A stretch of DNA of 39,121 nt from a virus, in IMG/VR virus record IMGVR_UViG_3300048079_000019, positions 1 to 39,121 of that record. The stretch is one strand, 5' to 3'. The notes under the pieces were generated by a model. It ran no database searches. It saw only the letters and a program-made list of their open reading frames with translations, and was not told the origin of the DNA. The stretch's first letter is position 1, and every line of letters begins with the position of its first letter. The position numbers and the translations under genes were made by a program. Of this stretch, positions 21,518 to 29,969 are shown one piece after another.

Positions 21518-21928
21518 ATGGCATATACCCGCATCGGAACGATCACAGCTACAAACCGCCGGCACCTGGCTGAAAAAGTGGCGGCGCTGCCAGAGGGGTT
21601 CGACATCAAGGCTGGACCCAAATCACGCAGCCTGGACCAGAACGCAATGTTGCATGCCATGTTTGGCGAACTGGCGAAGCGGGCAACGTACATCGGCAGG
21701 CGCCTGAGTTTGAACCAGTGGAAAACGCTGATGATCAGCGGCCACGCAGTTGCAACAGGACTCGGCGCCGATCTGGTCCCTGGCATCGAGGGCGAGTTCG
21801 TGAATATCCGCGAATCGTCGTCGCAAATGAGCGTGGCCCGCATGACCAGCCTGATTGAATACGTGCACGCTTGGGCCGGAATGAACGACGTGAATATCGA
21901 ACAACAACGAACGGGAGAACCAGCATGA
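21518..21928 (+). CDS. ninB: NinB-family recombination protein
   Basis: This 136-residue protein shows the NinB core. RSLDQNAMLHAMFGELAKRA is followed by LSLNQWKTLMISGHAVATG and FVNIRESSSQMSVARMTSLI, then a C-terminal helix with HAWAGMNDV. NinB (Orf) binds single-stranded DNA and takes the place of host RecFOR in phage recombination. It fits with the ERF and SSB genes upstream. The stop overlaps the next ATG. Confidence 0.9.
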   Translation: MAYTRIGTITATNRRHLAEKVAALPEGFDIKAGPKSRSLDQNAMLHAMFGELAKRATYIGRRLSLNQWKTLMISGHAVATGLGADLVPGIEGEFVNIRESSSQMSVARMTSLIEYVHAWAGMNDVNIEQQRTGEPA

Positions 21929-22725
21929 ACACCACCACCCAGCAAGACACCCAGGCCGCTGTCAATAAGGCGGCAGAAGAAGGCGGACTGCCGATGACGG
22001 TTCGTGAGGCATTCGAGGATCGCCACGAGGGCTACGAGTTTCCAAGCGAGGCGCTGAAAAGCGGAGCCTTCGTGGAATACATGGCTGGCTGGCGCGCAGC
22101 CGACCGCGCATCCCGTCAGGTCGCCAATAAGGCGGAAGTCGAGGTGAACGATTGCGCAATGGCGATCTACGACATTAGCCTGATGCTGGGCCTGCCCCGA
22201 GGCGCAACGCCTGCTGACGTGTGCCTCGCTGTAGACCGTCTCGCCACCCCTCCTGCAACTACTGGTGCAAGCACTGTACTGACGGATGAGCGGACAAGCA
22301 TCGATACGCCTGAGTTCCGCGAGCGTCTTCGAGGCCTTGGCGCGACGTTCTCGGCTCATGGCGACGCTTACAAGCTGCTCGTCGGCTACGTCAACAGACA
22401 TAACACTATCGGTGCAGTAACCGCGCTTACAGATGAGCGGATCATGGCTCTTTACGATCAGGCCATCGCCAAAGGTGGCAGCGCAGATAACATGATTCTC
22501 AACACTTGCCGCGCTGTTGCCCGTGAGGTTGCGGCACAAGCCGGTCAGGTAGCGGTGCCGGTCGATTTGCTTGAGCGCTCAGCAAAAATCGTTGAATCGC
22601 ATGCGGTTGTTGACGAGGATGATTCCGAGGACAGCAAAGAAGAAGTTGTCAACTGGATACTGCGTCAGCGTGCAGCACAGATTCGTTCACTCGTCGCCCC
22701 ATCGCCAGCAAAGGAATCGAAATGA
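21925..22725 (+). CDS. Mosaic hypothetical early protein
   Basis: This 266-residue protein seems assembled from several small phage modules. It has an N-terminal REAFEDRHEGYEFPSEALKS segment and a centre with two LTDER motifs (about residues 118 and 168) that each begin a helix. The acidic C-terminal part ends EEVVNWILRQRAAQIRSLV. LTDER-type modules recur in phage proteins of unknown function. ATGA overlaps couple it on both sides. Confidence 0.6.
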   Translation: MNTTTQQDTQAAVNKAAEEGGLPMTVREAFEDRHEGYEFPSEALKSGAFVEYMAGWRAADRASRQVANKAEVEVNDCAMAIYDISLMLGLPRGATPADVCLAVDRLATPPATTGASTVLTDERTSIDTPEFRERLRGLGATFSAHGDAYKLLVGYVNRHNTIGAVTALTDERIMALYDQAIAKGGSADNMILNTCRAVAREVAAQAGQVAVPVDLLERSAKIVESHAVVDEDDSEDSKEEVVNWILRQRAAQIRSLVAPSPAKESK

Positions 22726-23396
22726 GCAATCCAACTGAGTTTGGTACAAACAACCTGCCGGACGAACGTGCTGAGTTTGAATCAGCGCAGCGTAAATACC
22801 ACCTACCTCTAGCAGAAGCCGATTTGCGTCAGGACAAGATCGGGAACTACTACAACCATGTGACCCAAGCAAATTGGAGTATGTGGCAGGCCCGTGCTGC
22901 CCTTGCTCGCCGCGCCCAGACAGAGGGCGAAGCGCCGCAAGCCGATAACGTGACACGCTCAGACCTTCTATTGGCACTTCAAGCGGCATTGGGAACCTGT
23001 CAGACCAAGAGTGGAGTGCCAAGAATGTCGCATTTGGAGACGTTAAACGCGCTCAATGCGGCAATTGATGCCGCGACCCGAGCTGCCACTTTGTCGCCTC
23101 TTTGTGGCGCCCAGCATGCAGAGAGCGGCAAAGAGGTGGCGGCGAAACCACCATTTCCGATCAGCGATGACGAAATGGCGGCGCTGCGCCGTTTCTGGGA
23201 ATGCGCGACGGATGGCGAGGGCTATGACGTTGAGAAGTCGATGATGCAGCGCCTGGCGGAAATGGGCCTCGTGCAGCGCAAGAGCGGCGCGTACTACATG
23301 TCAACGGAGTTCGGGCTGTACGTGCTGGGTGAATACACGATCGACAGCGCCGCCCAGCTCGACGGCGGCCAGGAAGGGAGCGAATCAAATGGCTGA
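22722..23396 (+). CDS. Hypothetical early protein
   Basis: This is a 224-residue protein. The first 80 residues include YYNHVTQANWSMWQARAALA, a segment I have seen in mosaic phage proteins. The middle is Ala-rich and helical. The C-terminal 60 residues (ISDDEMAALRRFWECATDGE, AEMGLVQRKSGAYYMSTEFG) resemble a winged-helix-like domain. It overlaps the next gene by 8 bases. No activity can be assigned. Confidence 0.6.
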   Translation: MSNPTEFGTNNLPDERAEFESAQRKYHLPLAEADLRQDKIGNYYNHVTQANWSMWQARAALARRAQTEGEAPQADNVTRSDLLLALQAALGTCQTKSGVPRMSHLETLNALNAAIDAATRAATLSPLCGAQHAESGKEVAAKPPFPISDDEMAALRRFWECATDGEGYDVEKSMMQRLAEMGLVQRKSGAYYMSTEFGLYVLGEYTIDSAAQLDGGQEGSESNG

Positions 23397-23844
23397 TACC
23401 GAGTTCACCGATGCAACGATCCGTCACCGCTTCTTCCGTGATCTGGTCGAATCCGAGCGCCTGAAGGTGTTCAAGGCGTTCGGCGTTTATCCCGAAGACT
23501 GCACAGAGAGGCTTGACCACAGCATCGAGCGCCGGCTGCTGAATCTGATCCTGCGTCGGCCCGCCCTTGCTTCTCGCCCTGCTGAGGTGGACGACAGAAC
23601 GCCGCGCCCGATCTCGACAGCGCCCCACGATGGCACTGAGGTGCTGGCGTGGAGCAAAACGGGCAAGACGTGGCATCAGGTCTACTGGAAGACGCAGGAA
23701 CACGGTAACTGGCTATGGGAGAAACCATTCCCGCCGCGCTGGGCCTGCCGCTGGAACAGCGATTACTACCAGGGGCAGAACGAATTTAGTCATTGGTTGC
23801 CGATCCCCGGTGCACCCTCACACACCACCAATAAGGAGAAGTGA
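23389..23844 (+). CDS. Hypothetical early protein
   Basis: This is a 151-residue protein. The N-terminal half is helical (FFRDLVESERLKVFKAFGVY). The C-terminal half has RPISTAPHDGTEVLAWSKTG and a Trp-rich run to HWLPIPGAP, close to the DUF551-like pattern of a repeated Trp-Leu-Pro end. Its stop overlaps the excisionase start by one base. Confidence 0.6.
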   Translation: MADTEFTDATIRHRFFRDLVESERLKVFKAFGVYPEDCTERLDHSIERRLLNLILRRPALASRPAEVDDRTPRPISTAPHDGTEVLAWSKTGKTWHQVYWKTQEHGNWLWEKPFPPRWACRWNSDYYQGQNEFSHWLPIPGAPSHTTNKEK

Positions 23845-24026
23845 TGCAAAAGCAAACGATCCAGTCGCGGTACATCACGCTCCAGGAATGGGCCGCGATG
23901 ATGTTCTCGAAGATCCCGCACCAGAACACGCTGCTGCGTTGGGTGCACGATGGCCATATCTACCCGCAGCCCAAGAAGGTCGGGAAGGCATGGCAGGTAA
24001 AGCGCGACGCGCAGTACGTGGAGTGA
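23844..24026 (+). CDS. xis: Excisionase
   Basis: This 60-residue protein lies directly before the integrase. It reads ITLQEWAAMMFSKIPHQNTL, then LRWVHDGHIYPQPKKVGKAW, the winged-helix plan of phage excisionases with the wing near PQPKKVGKAWQV. Excisionase bends attachment-site DNA and steers integrase to excision. AAGGAG stands before the ATG at 23844, and the integrase ATG follows one base after the stop. Confidence 0.88.
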   Translation: MQKQTIQSRYITLQEWAAMMFSKIPHQNTLLRWVHDGHIYPQPKKVGKAWQVKRDAQYVE

Positions 24027-24027
24027 T

Positions 24028-25128
24028 ATGGGGCGGCAGAGATTGGCGAAGAACCGGGCCTTGCCGCCCAATCTGTACGTGAACACTGGGGGATATTACT
24101 ACTACCGCGACGCGGCGAAAAAGACGCAGAAGGGACTGGGCAAGGACCGGGCGAAAGCGATTCTCGCGGCGAAGCAGGCGAATGCGGCAGCAGCAATGCG
24201 CGAGCCGTCATCACTGGTCGATTGGGTGATGGGTAAGAGCGACTACACGCTGGTCGAGTGGTTGCCCGTATACCGTGAGTTGTGGGATGCGAAAGTGCAG
24301 CCGACAGCGAACACGCGCTACGGGGCCAACAGCCTGATCCGCAAGATCGCCGCAGCCAACATCGGCCTGATGAAGATGCGGCACATCGAGACTATGCACG
24401 TGGCCCAGTTCCTCGACACGTTCGCGAAGGAGAGCGGCGCCGGCCACGCGCGCAACATGCGCTCGAAGCTGGGCGACATTTTCAGATGGGCCGAAACGCA
24501 GGGGGTGATCGATGTCGGCCGAAGCCCGGTAACGGCCACGTTCAATCCGGAGTACAAGGTGAAGCGCGAGCGCATGAGCTTGGAGCAGTTCTGGCTCATC
24601 CACGCACAGGCGTCGACCTGGGCGAAGAACGCGATGATGCTGGCACTGGTGACTGGCCAGCGGCGCGACGACATCGTGAACATGAAGTTCGCCGACTACC
24701 AGGACGGATACCTTCACGTGGCGCAAGGGAAGTCAGGCGGCGAGACGCGGCTGCAGATCGAAGGATCGATCAAGCTGGCCAAGGTCGGCGTGTCGGTAGC
24801 GGAGGTGATTGCGGGCTGCCGCGACCTGATCGTCACGCGGCATTTGGTGCATCACACCGAGCGCGTATCGACGGCCACGCCGGGCGGCAAGGTGGCGGCC
24901 AACTCGGTGACGATCGCGTTTGCAAAGGCGCGCGAGCTGGCCGGGATCACGGCATCGGAGAGCAGGACACCGCCGACTTTCCACGAGATTCGCAGCCTTT
25001 CGGAGAGGCTATACCGGGATGAGTTCGGGGCAGATTTTGCGCAAGCGATCCTCGGCCATCGCAGCGCGCAGATGACGGCGAAGTACGACGATTTGCGGGG
25101 CGGCTGGAAGAAGGTCAGCGCGAAGTGA
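24028..25128 (+). CDS. int: Tyrosine-recombinase integrase
   Basis: This is a 366-residue lambda-Int-type recombinase. The N-terminal arm-binding domain (LPPNLYVNTGGYYYYRDAA) is followed by a core-binding SAM-like domain (about 72-165) and the catalytic domain. The catalytic set is complete: Arg212 in TGQRRDDI, Lys235 in QGKSGG, His319 and Arg322 in FHEIR, His344 in LGHRS and nucleophile Tyr353 in KYDD. It inserts and removes the phage at attB. The adjacent gap should hold attP. Confidence 0.95.
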   Translation: MGRQRLAKNRALPPNLYVNTGGYYYYRDAAKKTQKGLGKDRAKAILAAKQANAAAAMREPSSLVDWVMGKSDYTLVEWLPVYRELWDAKVQPTANTRYGANSLIRKIAAANIGLMKMRHIETMHVAQFLDTFAKESGAGHARNMRSKLGDIFRWAETQGVIDVGRSPVTATFNPEYKVKRERMSLEQFWLIHAQASTWAKNAMMLALVTGQRRDDIVNMKFADYQDGYLHVAQGKSGGETRLQIEGSIKLAKVGVSVAEVIAGCRDLIVTRHLVHHTERVSTATPGGKVAANSVTIAFAKARELAGITASESRTPPTFHEIRSLSERLYRDEFGADFAQAILGHRSAQMTAKYDDLRGGWKKVSAK

Positions 25129-25325
25129 TTTCGGAAAGTATTCGATGAATTTCTGTAATCCTGGCAGACCGCCTTTAGGTACGGGCGCGCTTTCGGATGC
25201 AGCTATTTACATCTGAAACATGTTGCAGAATGAATGAATGCTCTTTTAAATCAGTGGGTTAAGGCTCAGATACCCTCCCTTTGACCCACACAATTTGGCA
25301 CTTTTTCATTGCATTTATCAAGGAC
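25129..25325. other. Intergenic region expected to contain attP
   Basis: These 197 bases lie between integrase and the end of the convergent late operon, the normal attP position. The stretch is AT-richer than its surroundings. The 10-mer TTTCTGTAAT occurs at 25150-25159 and again at 25337-25346, a candidate pair of Int arm sites. I see no tRNA 3-prime end, so the core cannot be placed. No terminator hairpin is apparent. Confidence 0.5.
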
Positions 25326-25514
25326 TTACACCGCTGTTTCTGTAATTTCTAGCGGCTCGCCCATCAGCCGCTCCATCATCGACTCGATGGCCGGCGAATC
25401 GCAAGGCTCGCCCGCGATGACCACCAGCTGCGGCAGCCGGTCCTTGTGCTCCTGGTGAACGGTTAGGACGTGGCCACCGCCGCCGGGCGTGATGGAGTGG
25501 ATCTCGAAGTTCAT
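25326..25514 (-). CDS. Small hypothetical protein at end of late operon
   Basis: This 62-residue protein begins MNFEIHSITPGGGGHVLTV and ends MMERLMGEPLEITETAV. A short beta-like start precedes an acidic helix. Its ATG overlaps the previous stop (ATGA). I recognise no family. It is the last leftward gene before the integrase-side gap. Confidence 0.6.
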   Translation of the reverse strand: MNFEIHSITPGGGGHVLTVHQEHKDRLPQLVVIAGEPCDSPAIESMMERLMGEPLEITETAV

Positions 25515-25888
25515 CGCTGCTGGAGATACCGGCTGCCGCCGAAAACGCGCACCGCGGCCCACATCGACCGGCGCCGCCACGCCGGCACGCCGCAGGCCTC
25601 CAGCGCCTCCAGGTACAGGGCGTCGGCCACCTCGCGCGGCACGAGGCCTTTCTCGTATGCGAAGTCGTGCACCACAGCCGCCTCGTCGCCGATGCCGCCG
25701 AACAGCCAGTAGGTGAACGGCGCCCGTGGTACTGACGCAAAATCAGTGACGTAACCCTCCGGCACGATGACCAGGCGGTCGAGCAGCTTCGACGAGAAAG
25801 CCAGCGGCGCGAGCAGCACGCGATCGCACGTCAGCAGGTCGACCCGCTCCGTGCGCAGGGTGGACAGGAAGCGCGGGCTATTTGACAT
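25511..25888 (-). CDS. DUF1353-family protein
   Basis: This 125-residue protein has VPEGYVTDFASVPRAPFTYW and EAAVVHDFAYEKGLVPREVA, the conserved core of DUF1353. The conserved Asp, Ser and His residues of that core suggest a small hydrolase-like site. The family is common beside phage lysis genes, but its job is unproven. It overlaps the lipoprotein gene upstream by 11 bases. Confidence 0.85.
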   Translation of the reverse strand: MSNSPRFLSTLRTERVDLLTCDRVLLAPLAFSSKLLDRLVIVPEGYVTDFASVPRAPFTYWLFGGIGDEAAVVHDFAYEKGLVPREVADALYLEALEACGVPAWRRRSMWAAVRVFGGSRYLQQR

Positions 25889-25988
25889 CGCGCACCTCGT
25901 CCCCGGTGTAGGTGCCTGTACACTTCATGGCCAGGTTCGAGCAGCCGGGCAGGGCCAGGAACAGGACGAGCAGCAGGATGCGTTTCAT
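25878..25988 (-). CDS. 36-aa lipoprotein in the lysis cassette (possible o-spanin-like)
   Basis: The gene starts inside the lysozyme stop (ATGA). It encodes MKRILLLVLFLALPGC, a signal peptide with a clear lipobox (LPGC, Cys16). The mature part of about 21 residues contains one more Cys. Signal peptidase II would process it to a lipoprotein. Its position after the endolysin fits a small outer-membrane spanin, but it lacks the Pro-rich stretch of Rz1 and no inner spanin gene is visible beside it. Confidence 0.6.
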   Translation of the reverse strand: MKRILLLVLFLALPGCSNLAMKCTGTYTGDEVRDVK

Positions 25989-26419
25989 GGCGTGCCTTTC
26001 ATGAACAGTTGGAATTCAGCCGCGCGCCGGCGCACAAGGCCGGGCAGGCGCTTGCCGCCGCCATTCACCCACAGGGGGAGCTGGCAGGCGGCCTTCTTGT
26101 ACTCGCGCTTGTTGAGCAGGATCAGCATCGTGGACTCGGCAAGCCGGCGCGTACCCAGGTTGTAGGTGAACGAGCACAGGGCGTCGAACTGGCCCTGGTC
26201 GAGCGGCACCGTCACTAGCGTGCGCACGGCGCGCGCGGCCGGCTCGACGTCTTCGATGCACCAGGCATCGGCCTGCGCTGGCGTGCACGTGTCGCCCAGC
26301 TTTACGCCGCGAGTGCGGCCGTAACCGATGGTCGGGATGCCAGCCGGGCAGATGTAGGCCTTCAGCCGCAGGCCCTCGAATTCTTTGATCAGCGCGAAGC
26401 ACTGTTCGGACGGCTTCAT
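25985..26419 (-). CDS. Endolysin, T4-type lysozyme (GH24)
   Basis: This is a 144-residue muramidase. The catalytic pattern E-x8-(D/C)-x5-T is present as Glu15, Cys24 and Thr30 (FEGLRLKAY, CPAGIPTIGYG). The rest follows the lambdoid lysozyme fold, with DALCSFTYNLG and a C-terminal GLVRRRAAEFQLFMKG. It cleaves the peptidoglycan sugar backbone. No signal peptide or SAR segment is present, so release should depend on the holin just upstream. Confidence 0.92.
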   Translation of the reverse strand: MKPSEQCFALIKEFEGLRLKAYICPAGIPTIGYGRTRGVKLGDTCTPAQADAWCIEDVEPAARAVRTLVTVPLDQGQFDALCSFTYNLGTRRLAESTMLILLNKREYKKAACQLPLWVNGGGKRLPGLVRRRAAEFQLFMKGTP

Positions 26420-26421
26420 GA

Positions 26422-26670
26422 TCAGGCCCTCAGGTGGGAAATGAACCAGGTTGCGGCGCTGCCCAGCGTGCCGGCGGCGCCGCCGATAAGCATCAACGTG
26501 CGCCAGCCCCCTCGCGCTTCTGCGAGTTGGGCCAGCACCTGGTCGAGCTTTGCGGACTGCGATGCGTTGGTGCTGCGGAGGTCAGCGACTGCGACCTTGA
26601 GGTGAGCGACTTCAACGGTGATTGCCGCGAGTTGTACTGCGTTGGCTTGCGCCGTCATGCTGGCTTCCAT
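26422..26670 (-). CDS. Holin (XhlA-like, single membrane helix)
   Basis: This 82-residue protein has a coiled-coil N-terminal part (VQLAAITVEVAHLKVAVADL, then residues 35-52) and one C-terminal membrane helix at about 57-79 (WRTLMLIGGAAGTLGSAATW). This order is typical of XhlA-type holin or holin-accessory proteins. It lies two bases before the lysozyme gene. A second start, Met5, is possible and could give the dual-start control known for holins. AAGG lies just before the first ATG. Confidence 0.75.
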   Translation of the reverse strand: MEASMTAQANAVQLAAITVEVAHLKVAVADLRSTNASQSAKLDQVLAQLAEARGGWRTLMLIGGAAGTLGSAATWFISHLRA

Positions 26671-26685
26671 AGGAGCCTTTCGGAA

Positions 26686-26712
26686 ATAAAAAAAGCCACC
26701 TCGACGGGTGGC
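26686..26712 (-). terminator. Minus-strand terminator before the lysis genes
   Basis: A 6-bp stem (GCCACC with GGTGGC, 26695-26700 and 26707-26712) is followed on the minus strand by seven T residues and ATTT. It divides the ejection-protein genes from the lysis cassette, so the lysis genes need read-through. Confidence 0.75.
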
Positions 26713-26742
26713 CTATAATTTGTAGAACTACATGGGGATCAC

Positions 26743-26940
26743 ATGGACGATAACGTTTTGCGCGCCGCCGCCTCTGCTGCTGGTGTTACTTTTTACTCCG
26801 TTCTATTCGCGCATCTGAAGGCCCAGTTGCGTAAATCCAGGGATCGCCACGGGTGCGACCTTCCGGAGCGAATTGGCCGCGCCTTGGGCCGCCTGTGGGC
26901 GCGAGGCGACCGCTGCTACCAGCGCGCGCTGCGCCGGTGA
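26743..26940 (+). CDS. Possible small plus-strand protein opposite the ejection gene
   Basis: This frame begins MDDNVLRAAASAAGVTFYSV and contains a short hydrophobic run. GGGGAT precedes the ATG, and TATAAT (26714-26719) lies about 30 bases upstream, without a good -35. Beyond residue 20 it runs antisense to the end of the ejection-type gene, where the minus-strand frame explains the codon bias. It may be spurious. Confidence 0.25.
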   Translation: MDDNVLRAAASAAGVTFYSVLFAHLKAQLRKSRDRHGCDLPERIGRALGRLWARGDRCYQRALRR

Positions 26941-28551
26941 CATGTAGGCCGCGCCGCCCGCCAGCAAGCTGATCGGGATTGCCGGGTTCACGACGCCTGA
27001 GCCAAGCGCGCCGGCACCCATCCACATGCGATCGGCTGTGCCGCTGTTCGGCACCTTGCCGGTCAGAACGGTTCGACCAGCGTCGCCCAGGTCCTGACCC
27101 AGCGCCGAGCCGCGCGCGAATGCGCCCTTGTCCTTCGACTTGTCCAGCGCGCGAACTGCGTTCTGGAACTGCGCCACGCTGAACCCGCCATCTTCGGCAC
27201 CCAGCTTGCCCGCTGCGTTCTGCACGCGCTTGAAGTTGGCCCAGCCGGTGTTGACGGCTTTCAGTTCGTCCGCCGAGTCACCGGCCTGACGCTGCAGCAG
27301 CCCACGCAGCTCATCCTGCAACTGGCGCACCGCCGGGGCCAGCCGGCCCTCGTAGATGTCCTGTGAGCCGCCCAGCTTGCGCGCGTCGGCGCCGAGCTGG
27401 CTCTCGACCCGCTTGAAGCCTTCCGACGTCAGGATGCCGTAGTCATCGAACGCGCCCTTCACATCGTTGAGCACCATCTGGAAAGTCTGCTTGGCCGTGT
27501 CCGACAGTACGTCGCGATCGACCATAGACTGCAGGCTCGACATCTTCGTGGTGAACTGGTTGTCAATCGGCACACCGCCGATCTTGCCCAGCACGCTGTC
27601 GTAGCGCTCGCGCAGCGCGTTCTCGGTGTAGACGATCGCGTCGCGGGGCCGCTGTCCTGCTGGCAGTTTCTCGCCGATCGGCTTGAGCGCGCGATTGAAT
27701 GCCGCGTTCTGGAACTGGTCATTGGCCCGGTTGCGCGCGCCGCTGATCGCATCACCCATGATCGGTACGCTCTGCAGCTTTTCCTCCATGCGGCCGGCCA
27801 TGCCACCCAGCGCCTGCCCGATCGTCGGCGTGACGCCTTCCTTGCGCAGCAGCTGCAGGTTCGTGTTGCGCGATGCGTTCGGGCTGACGACCCGCGCCAG
27901 GCCAGCGCCGAGAGCCGGAAGCGCGCCACCCGTTGCGGCGCCGGTGGCGACCTGCTGGCCTTTCTCGCTCCAGAAGTCACCGCTTGCGACAGGTGCCATT
28001 GCCGCCGATGCCGCGCCGCTTGCCACGCCGACACCGATACGGCCCGCCAGCGATGCCGCTGCCGGCGCGCGCGTCGCAAGCGCGGCATTGGCCGGCGACA
28101 GCACGTTGCCCAGCAGGCGGTAGCCGTCGATGCCGCTCTCGCCGCCGGCCGTGCGCTGGCCCGCGTACTGGGCTTCACGCTCGCGCACCTGCTGATCGAC
28201 GCCGCCGGCCGGCAGCCGCGCTACCATCCCGGTCTTGTCGGCCAGCCAGTTGTTGGCCTGGTTGCCGGCTTCGACCAAGCCTTTCGGCAAGGCGTTCGTC
28301 AGCATCTGCGCGCCGCCGTGGATCGGGTCCATCATGCCGAACTTGATCTTGTCCAGCGTGCTGAGACCTTTCGGCTTTGGCCCGACTGGAGCGGCAGCCG
28401 CTGCCGGTGCTGCTGGTGACGCGGCGGGCGCGCCACCTTGCCCGCCCATCTGCGCAGCCATCATCTGCTGCGCCTGCTCGGGCGTGGTCCCTTCTGGCAC
28501 TTCGAACCGGGCGACCCGGCCGTCTGGCATTGCGAAGCGTGCGATAGGCAT
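26803..28551 (-). CDS. Internal virion / DNA-ejection protein
   Basis: This 582-residue protein starts with ARFEVPEGTTPEQAQQMMAA, a short motif I recall at the N-terminus of several podovirus virion proteins. The next 230 residues are Ala/Gly/Pro-rich with possible membrane-active helices (ASLAGRIGVGVASGAASAAM). The remainder is helical, ending with NPAIPISLLAGGAAYMS. Length, composition and position between tail and lysis genes fit an ejection protein delivered with the DNA. It overlaps the upstream gene by one base. Confidence 0.65.
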   Translation of the reverse strand: MPIARFAMPDGRVARFEVPEGTTPEQAQQMMAAQMGGQGGAPAASPAAPAAAAAPVGPKPKGLSTLDKIKFGMMDPIHGGAQMLTNALPKGLVEAGNQANNWLADKTGMVARLPAGGVDQQVREREAQYAGQRTAGGESGIDGYRLLGNVLSPANAALATRAPAAASLAGRIGVGVASGAASAAMAPVASGDFWSEKGQQVATGAATGGALPALGAGLARVVSPNASRNTNLQLLRKEGVTPTIGQALGGMAGRMEEKLQSVPIMGDAISGARNRANDQFQNAAFNRALKPIGEKLPAGQRPRDAIVYTENALRERYDSVLGKIGGVPIDNQFTTKMSSLQSMVDRDVLSDTAKQTFQMVLNDVKGAFDDYGILTSEGFKRVESQLGADARKLGGSQDIYEGRLAPAVRQLQDELRGLLQRQAGDSADELKAVNTGWANFKRVQNAAGKLGAEDGGFSVAQFQNAVRALDKSKDKGAFARGSALGQDLGDAGRTVLTGKVPNSGTADRMWMGAGALGSGVVNPAIPISLLAGGAAYMSPAQRALVAAVASRPQAAQGAANSLRKVAPVAIPGFTQLGLQMRE

Positions 28552-29960
28552 TATTCAAACCCCAGGAATTTGGCGCCACCGGCATTGCCGGCCGGTGCGG
28601 GTGGTTGTTCTTCTTTCGGAGCCTCGGTGTCATACTTCTTGTACAGCGACTTCAAGGCGCTCAGCGCGGCCTTCTTCGTTACGTTCGGCACAGTTGGGTC
28701 TCCGATCTGCGCTGCCATCTGACGGTACAGAGCAACGTCCATGTTCGACTGCGGGCCTTCCATACGCGGCTGCGCCATCATGATGTTGCCCTCCAGGACG
28801 CGGAGCTGCGCGATGCTCTGTGCTCCTGCCGTCGATGTGCCAAACACACGCATAGCTTGGTCGTAGCCAGCGCCGCCGTACGAGCCAGTTGCATTCTTAA
28901 TCAGTTTCTCGGCATCCTTGATCAGAGGGATCAGGTTACGTCCTGCGGCATCTTTCTTTGCTGCTATTTCGCCTTGGACTGGCTGACCGTTCATCATCAC
29001 CGGGCGTCCCTCGCCAGTGGTTTTGTCGATCAGCATTGGCCCGTTGACTGGGTCATTGATGATCTGCGTGCGAGCGCCTTGGCGCGCGAACGAGTTGGCG
29101 TCTCGCTGACGATCATCGTTCATGTTTTGGCCGCGAATCGCTACTGCATTGTTCGCGCGCGTGTTCGGGTCGACCGAGTTTTCCATCGAGCGCACCGTCG
29201 CGCCGGTGATGGGGTTGACCAGCTCGGTTGTTCCGCCACGGTTGATCGCGTCCAGCTTTTTGGCCACGTCCAGCGGCACCGGCGCGCCGTTGGTGCCGTC
29301 TTCAAAGAACGGTGCGAACATCACGCGGCCACCTTGCTGGACTTCCTCCCAGCGGCTGACCTTCGGCTGCAGCTTGAGCGCCGATTCCTCGGCGGCGCTG
29401 GCCTCTGCCTGGTAGCCGTTGTCGCGCAGGTATTGGGCGTACTGCAGTCGCTCCTGCACCAGCGCGTTGCGGTTGGTGCCAGACGGGCCGGCCGGCGCCG
29501 CGCCCATTGGCTGCGGCATCTGCTCGCCTGGCGCGCTCATAGCCGGCGCCTGGCCATTCAGCAAGCCCTGGAACATCGCTGCACCTGAGCGGTCCTGCGG
29601 CGCCTGTGCGGCCTGCTGTGGCTGCTGCTGGGCGCCCCGGGTGATCTGGTACGACTTCGTCAGGTTCTGCAGCTCCTGTGCGCGTTGGCGTGCCAGCTCC
29701 TGCGCGGCCAGGTCGATCTCGGCGTTCTTGATGTCGAGGCCGCGCATCTGGCTGATCTGCTCCTGCTCACGCATCTGCGCCGCGCGGGATTGTTGCTCGG
29801 TCATCGAGTCTTGGTAGGCCACGCCAGCGGTGCCCATCGCCTGCCCGACACTGAACGGGCGACCAGGGCCGGAGCGCATGAGGATTTGCGACCCGGCCGT
29901 CAGCAGCGCGTTATTCTGCTCGGGCGTCATGTTTTTGAAAAAGTCCATGATTCCTGCCAT
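28551..29960 (-). CDS. Internal virion / DNA-ejection protein
   Basis: This is a 469-residue protein. A short amphipathic start (MAGIMDFFKNMTPEQNNALL) leads to a helical, Gln-rich part at 55-130. A Pro/Ala linker follows, then a charged helical C-terminal half with RDANSFARQGARTQIINDPV and IPLIKDAEKLIKNATGSYGG. Proteins with this plan accompany DNA in short-tailed phages. AGGAGA precedes the ATG. Specific activity is unknown. Confidence 0.65.
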   Translation of the reverse strand: MAGIMDFFKNMTPEQNNALLTAGSQILMRSGPGRPFSVGQAMGTAGVAYQDSMTEQQSRAAQMREQEQISQMRGLDIKNAEIDLAAQELARQRAQELQNLTKSYQITRGAQQQPQQAAQAPQDRSGAAMFQGLLNGQAPAMSAPGEQMPQPMGAAPAGPSGTNRNALVQERLQYAQYLRDNGYQAEASAAEESALKLQPKVSRWEEVQQGGRVMFAPFFEDGTNGAPVPLDVAKKLDAINRGGTTELVNPITGATVRSMENSVDPNTRANNAVAIRGQNMNDDRQRDANSFARQGARTQIINDPVNGPMLIDKTTGEGRPVMMNGQPVQGEIAAKKDAAGRNLIPLIKDAEKLIKNATGSYGGAGYDQAMRVFGTSTAGAQSIAQLRVLEGNIMMAQPRMEGPQSNMDVALYRQMAAQIGDPTVPNVTKKAALSALKSLYKKYDTEAPKEEQPPAPAGNAGGAKFLGFE

Positions 29961-29969
29961 GATTTCTCC

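Noticed and set aside
25314-25321. TTTATCAA near the attP region resembling half of the repressor operator
   Set aside because: It is a single half site with no partner and no promoter around it.
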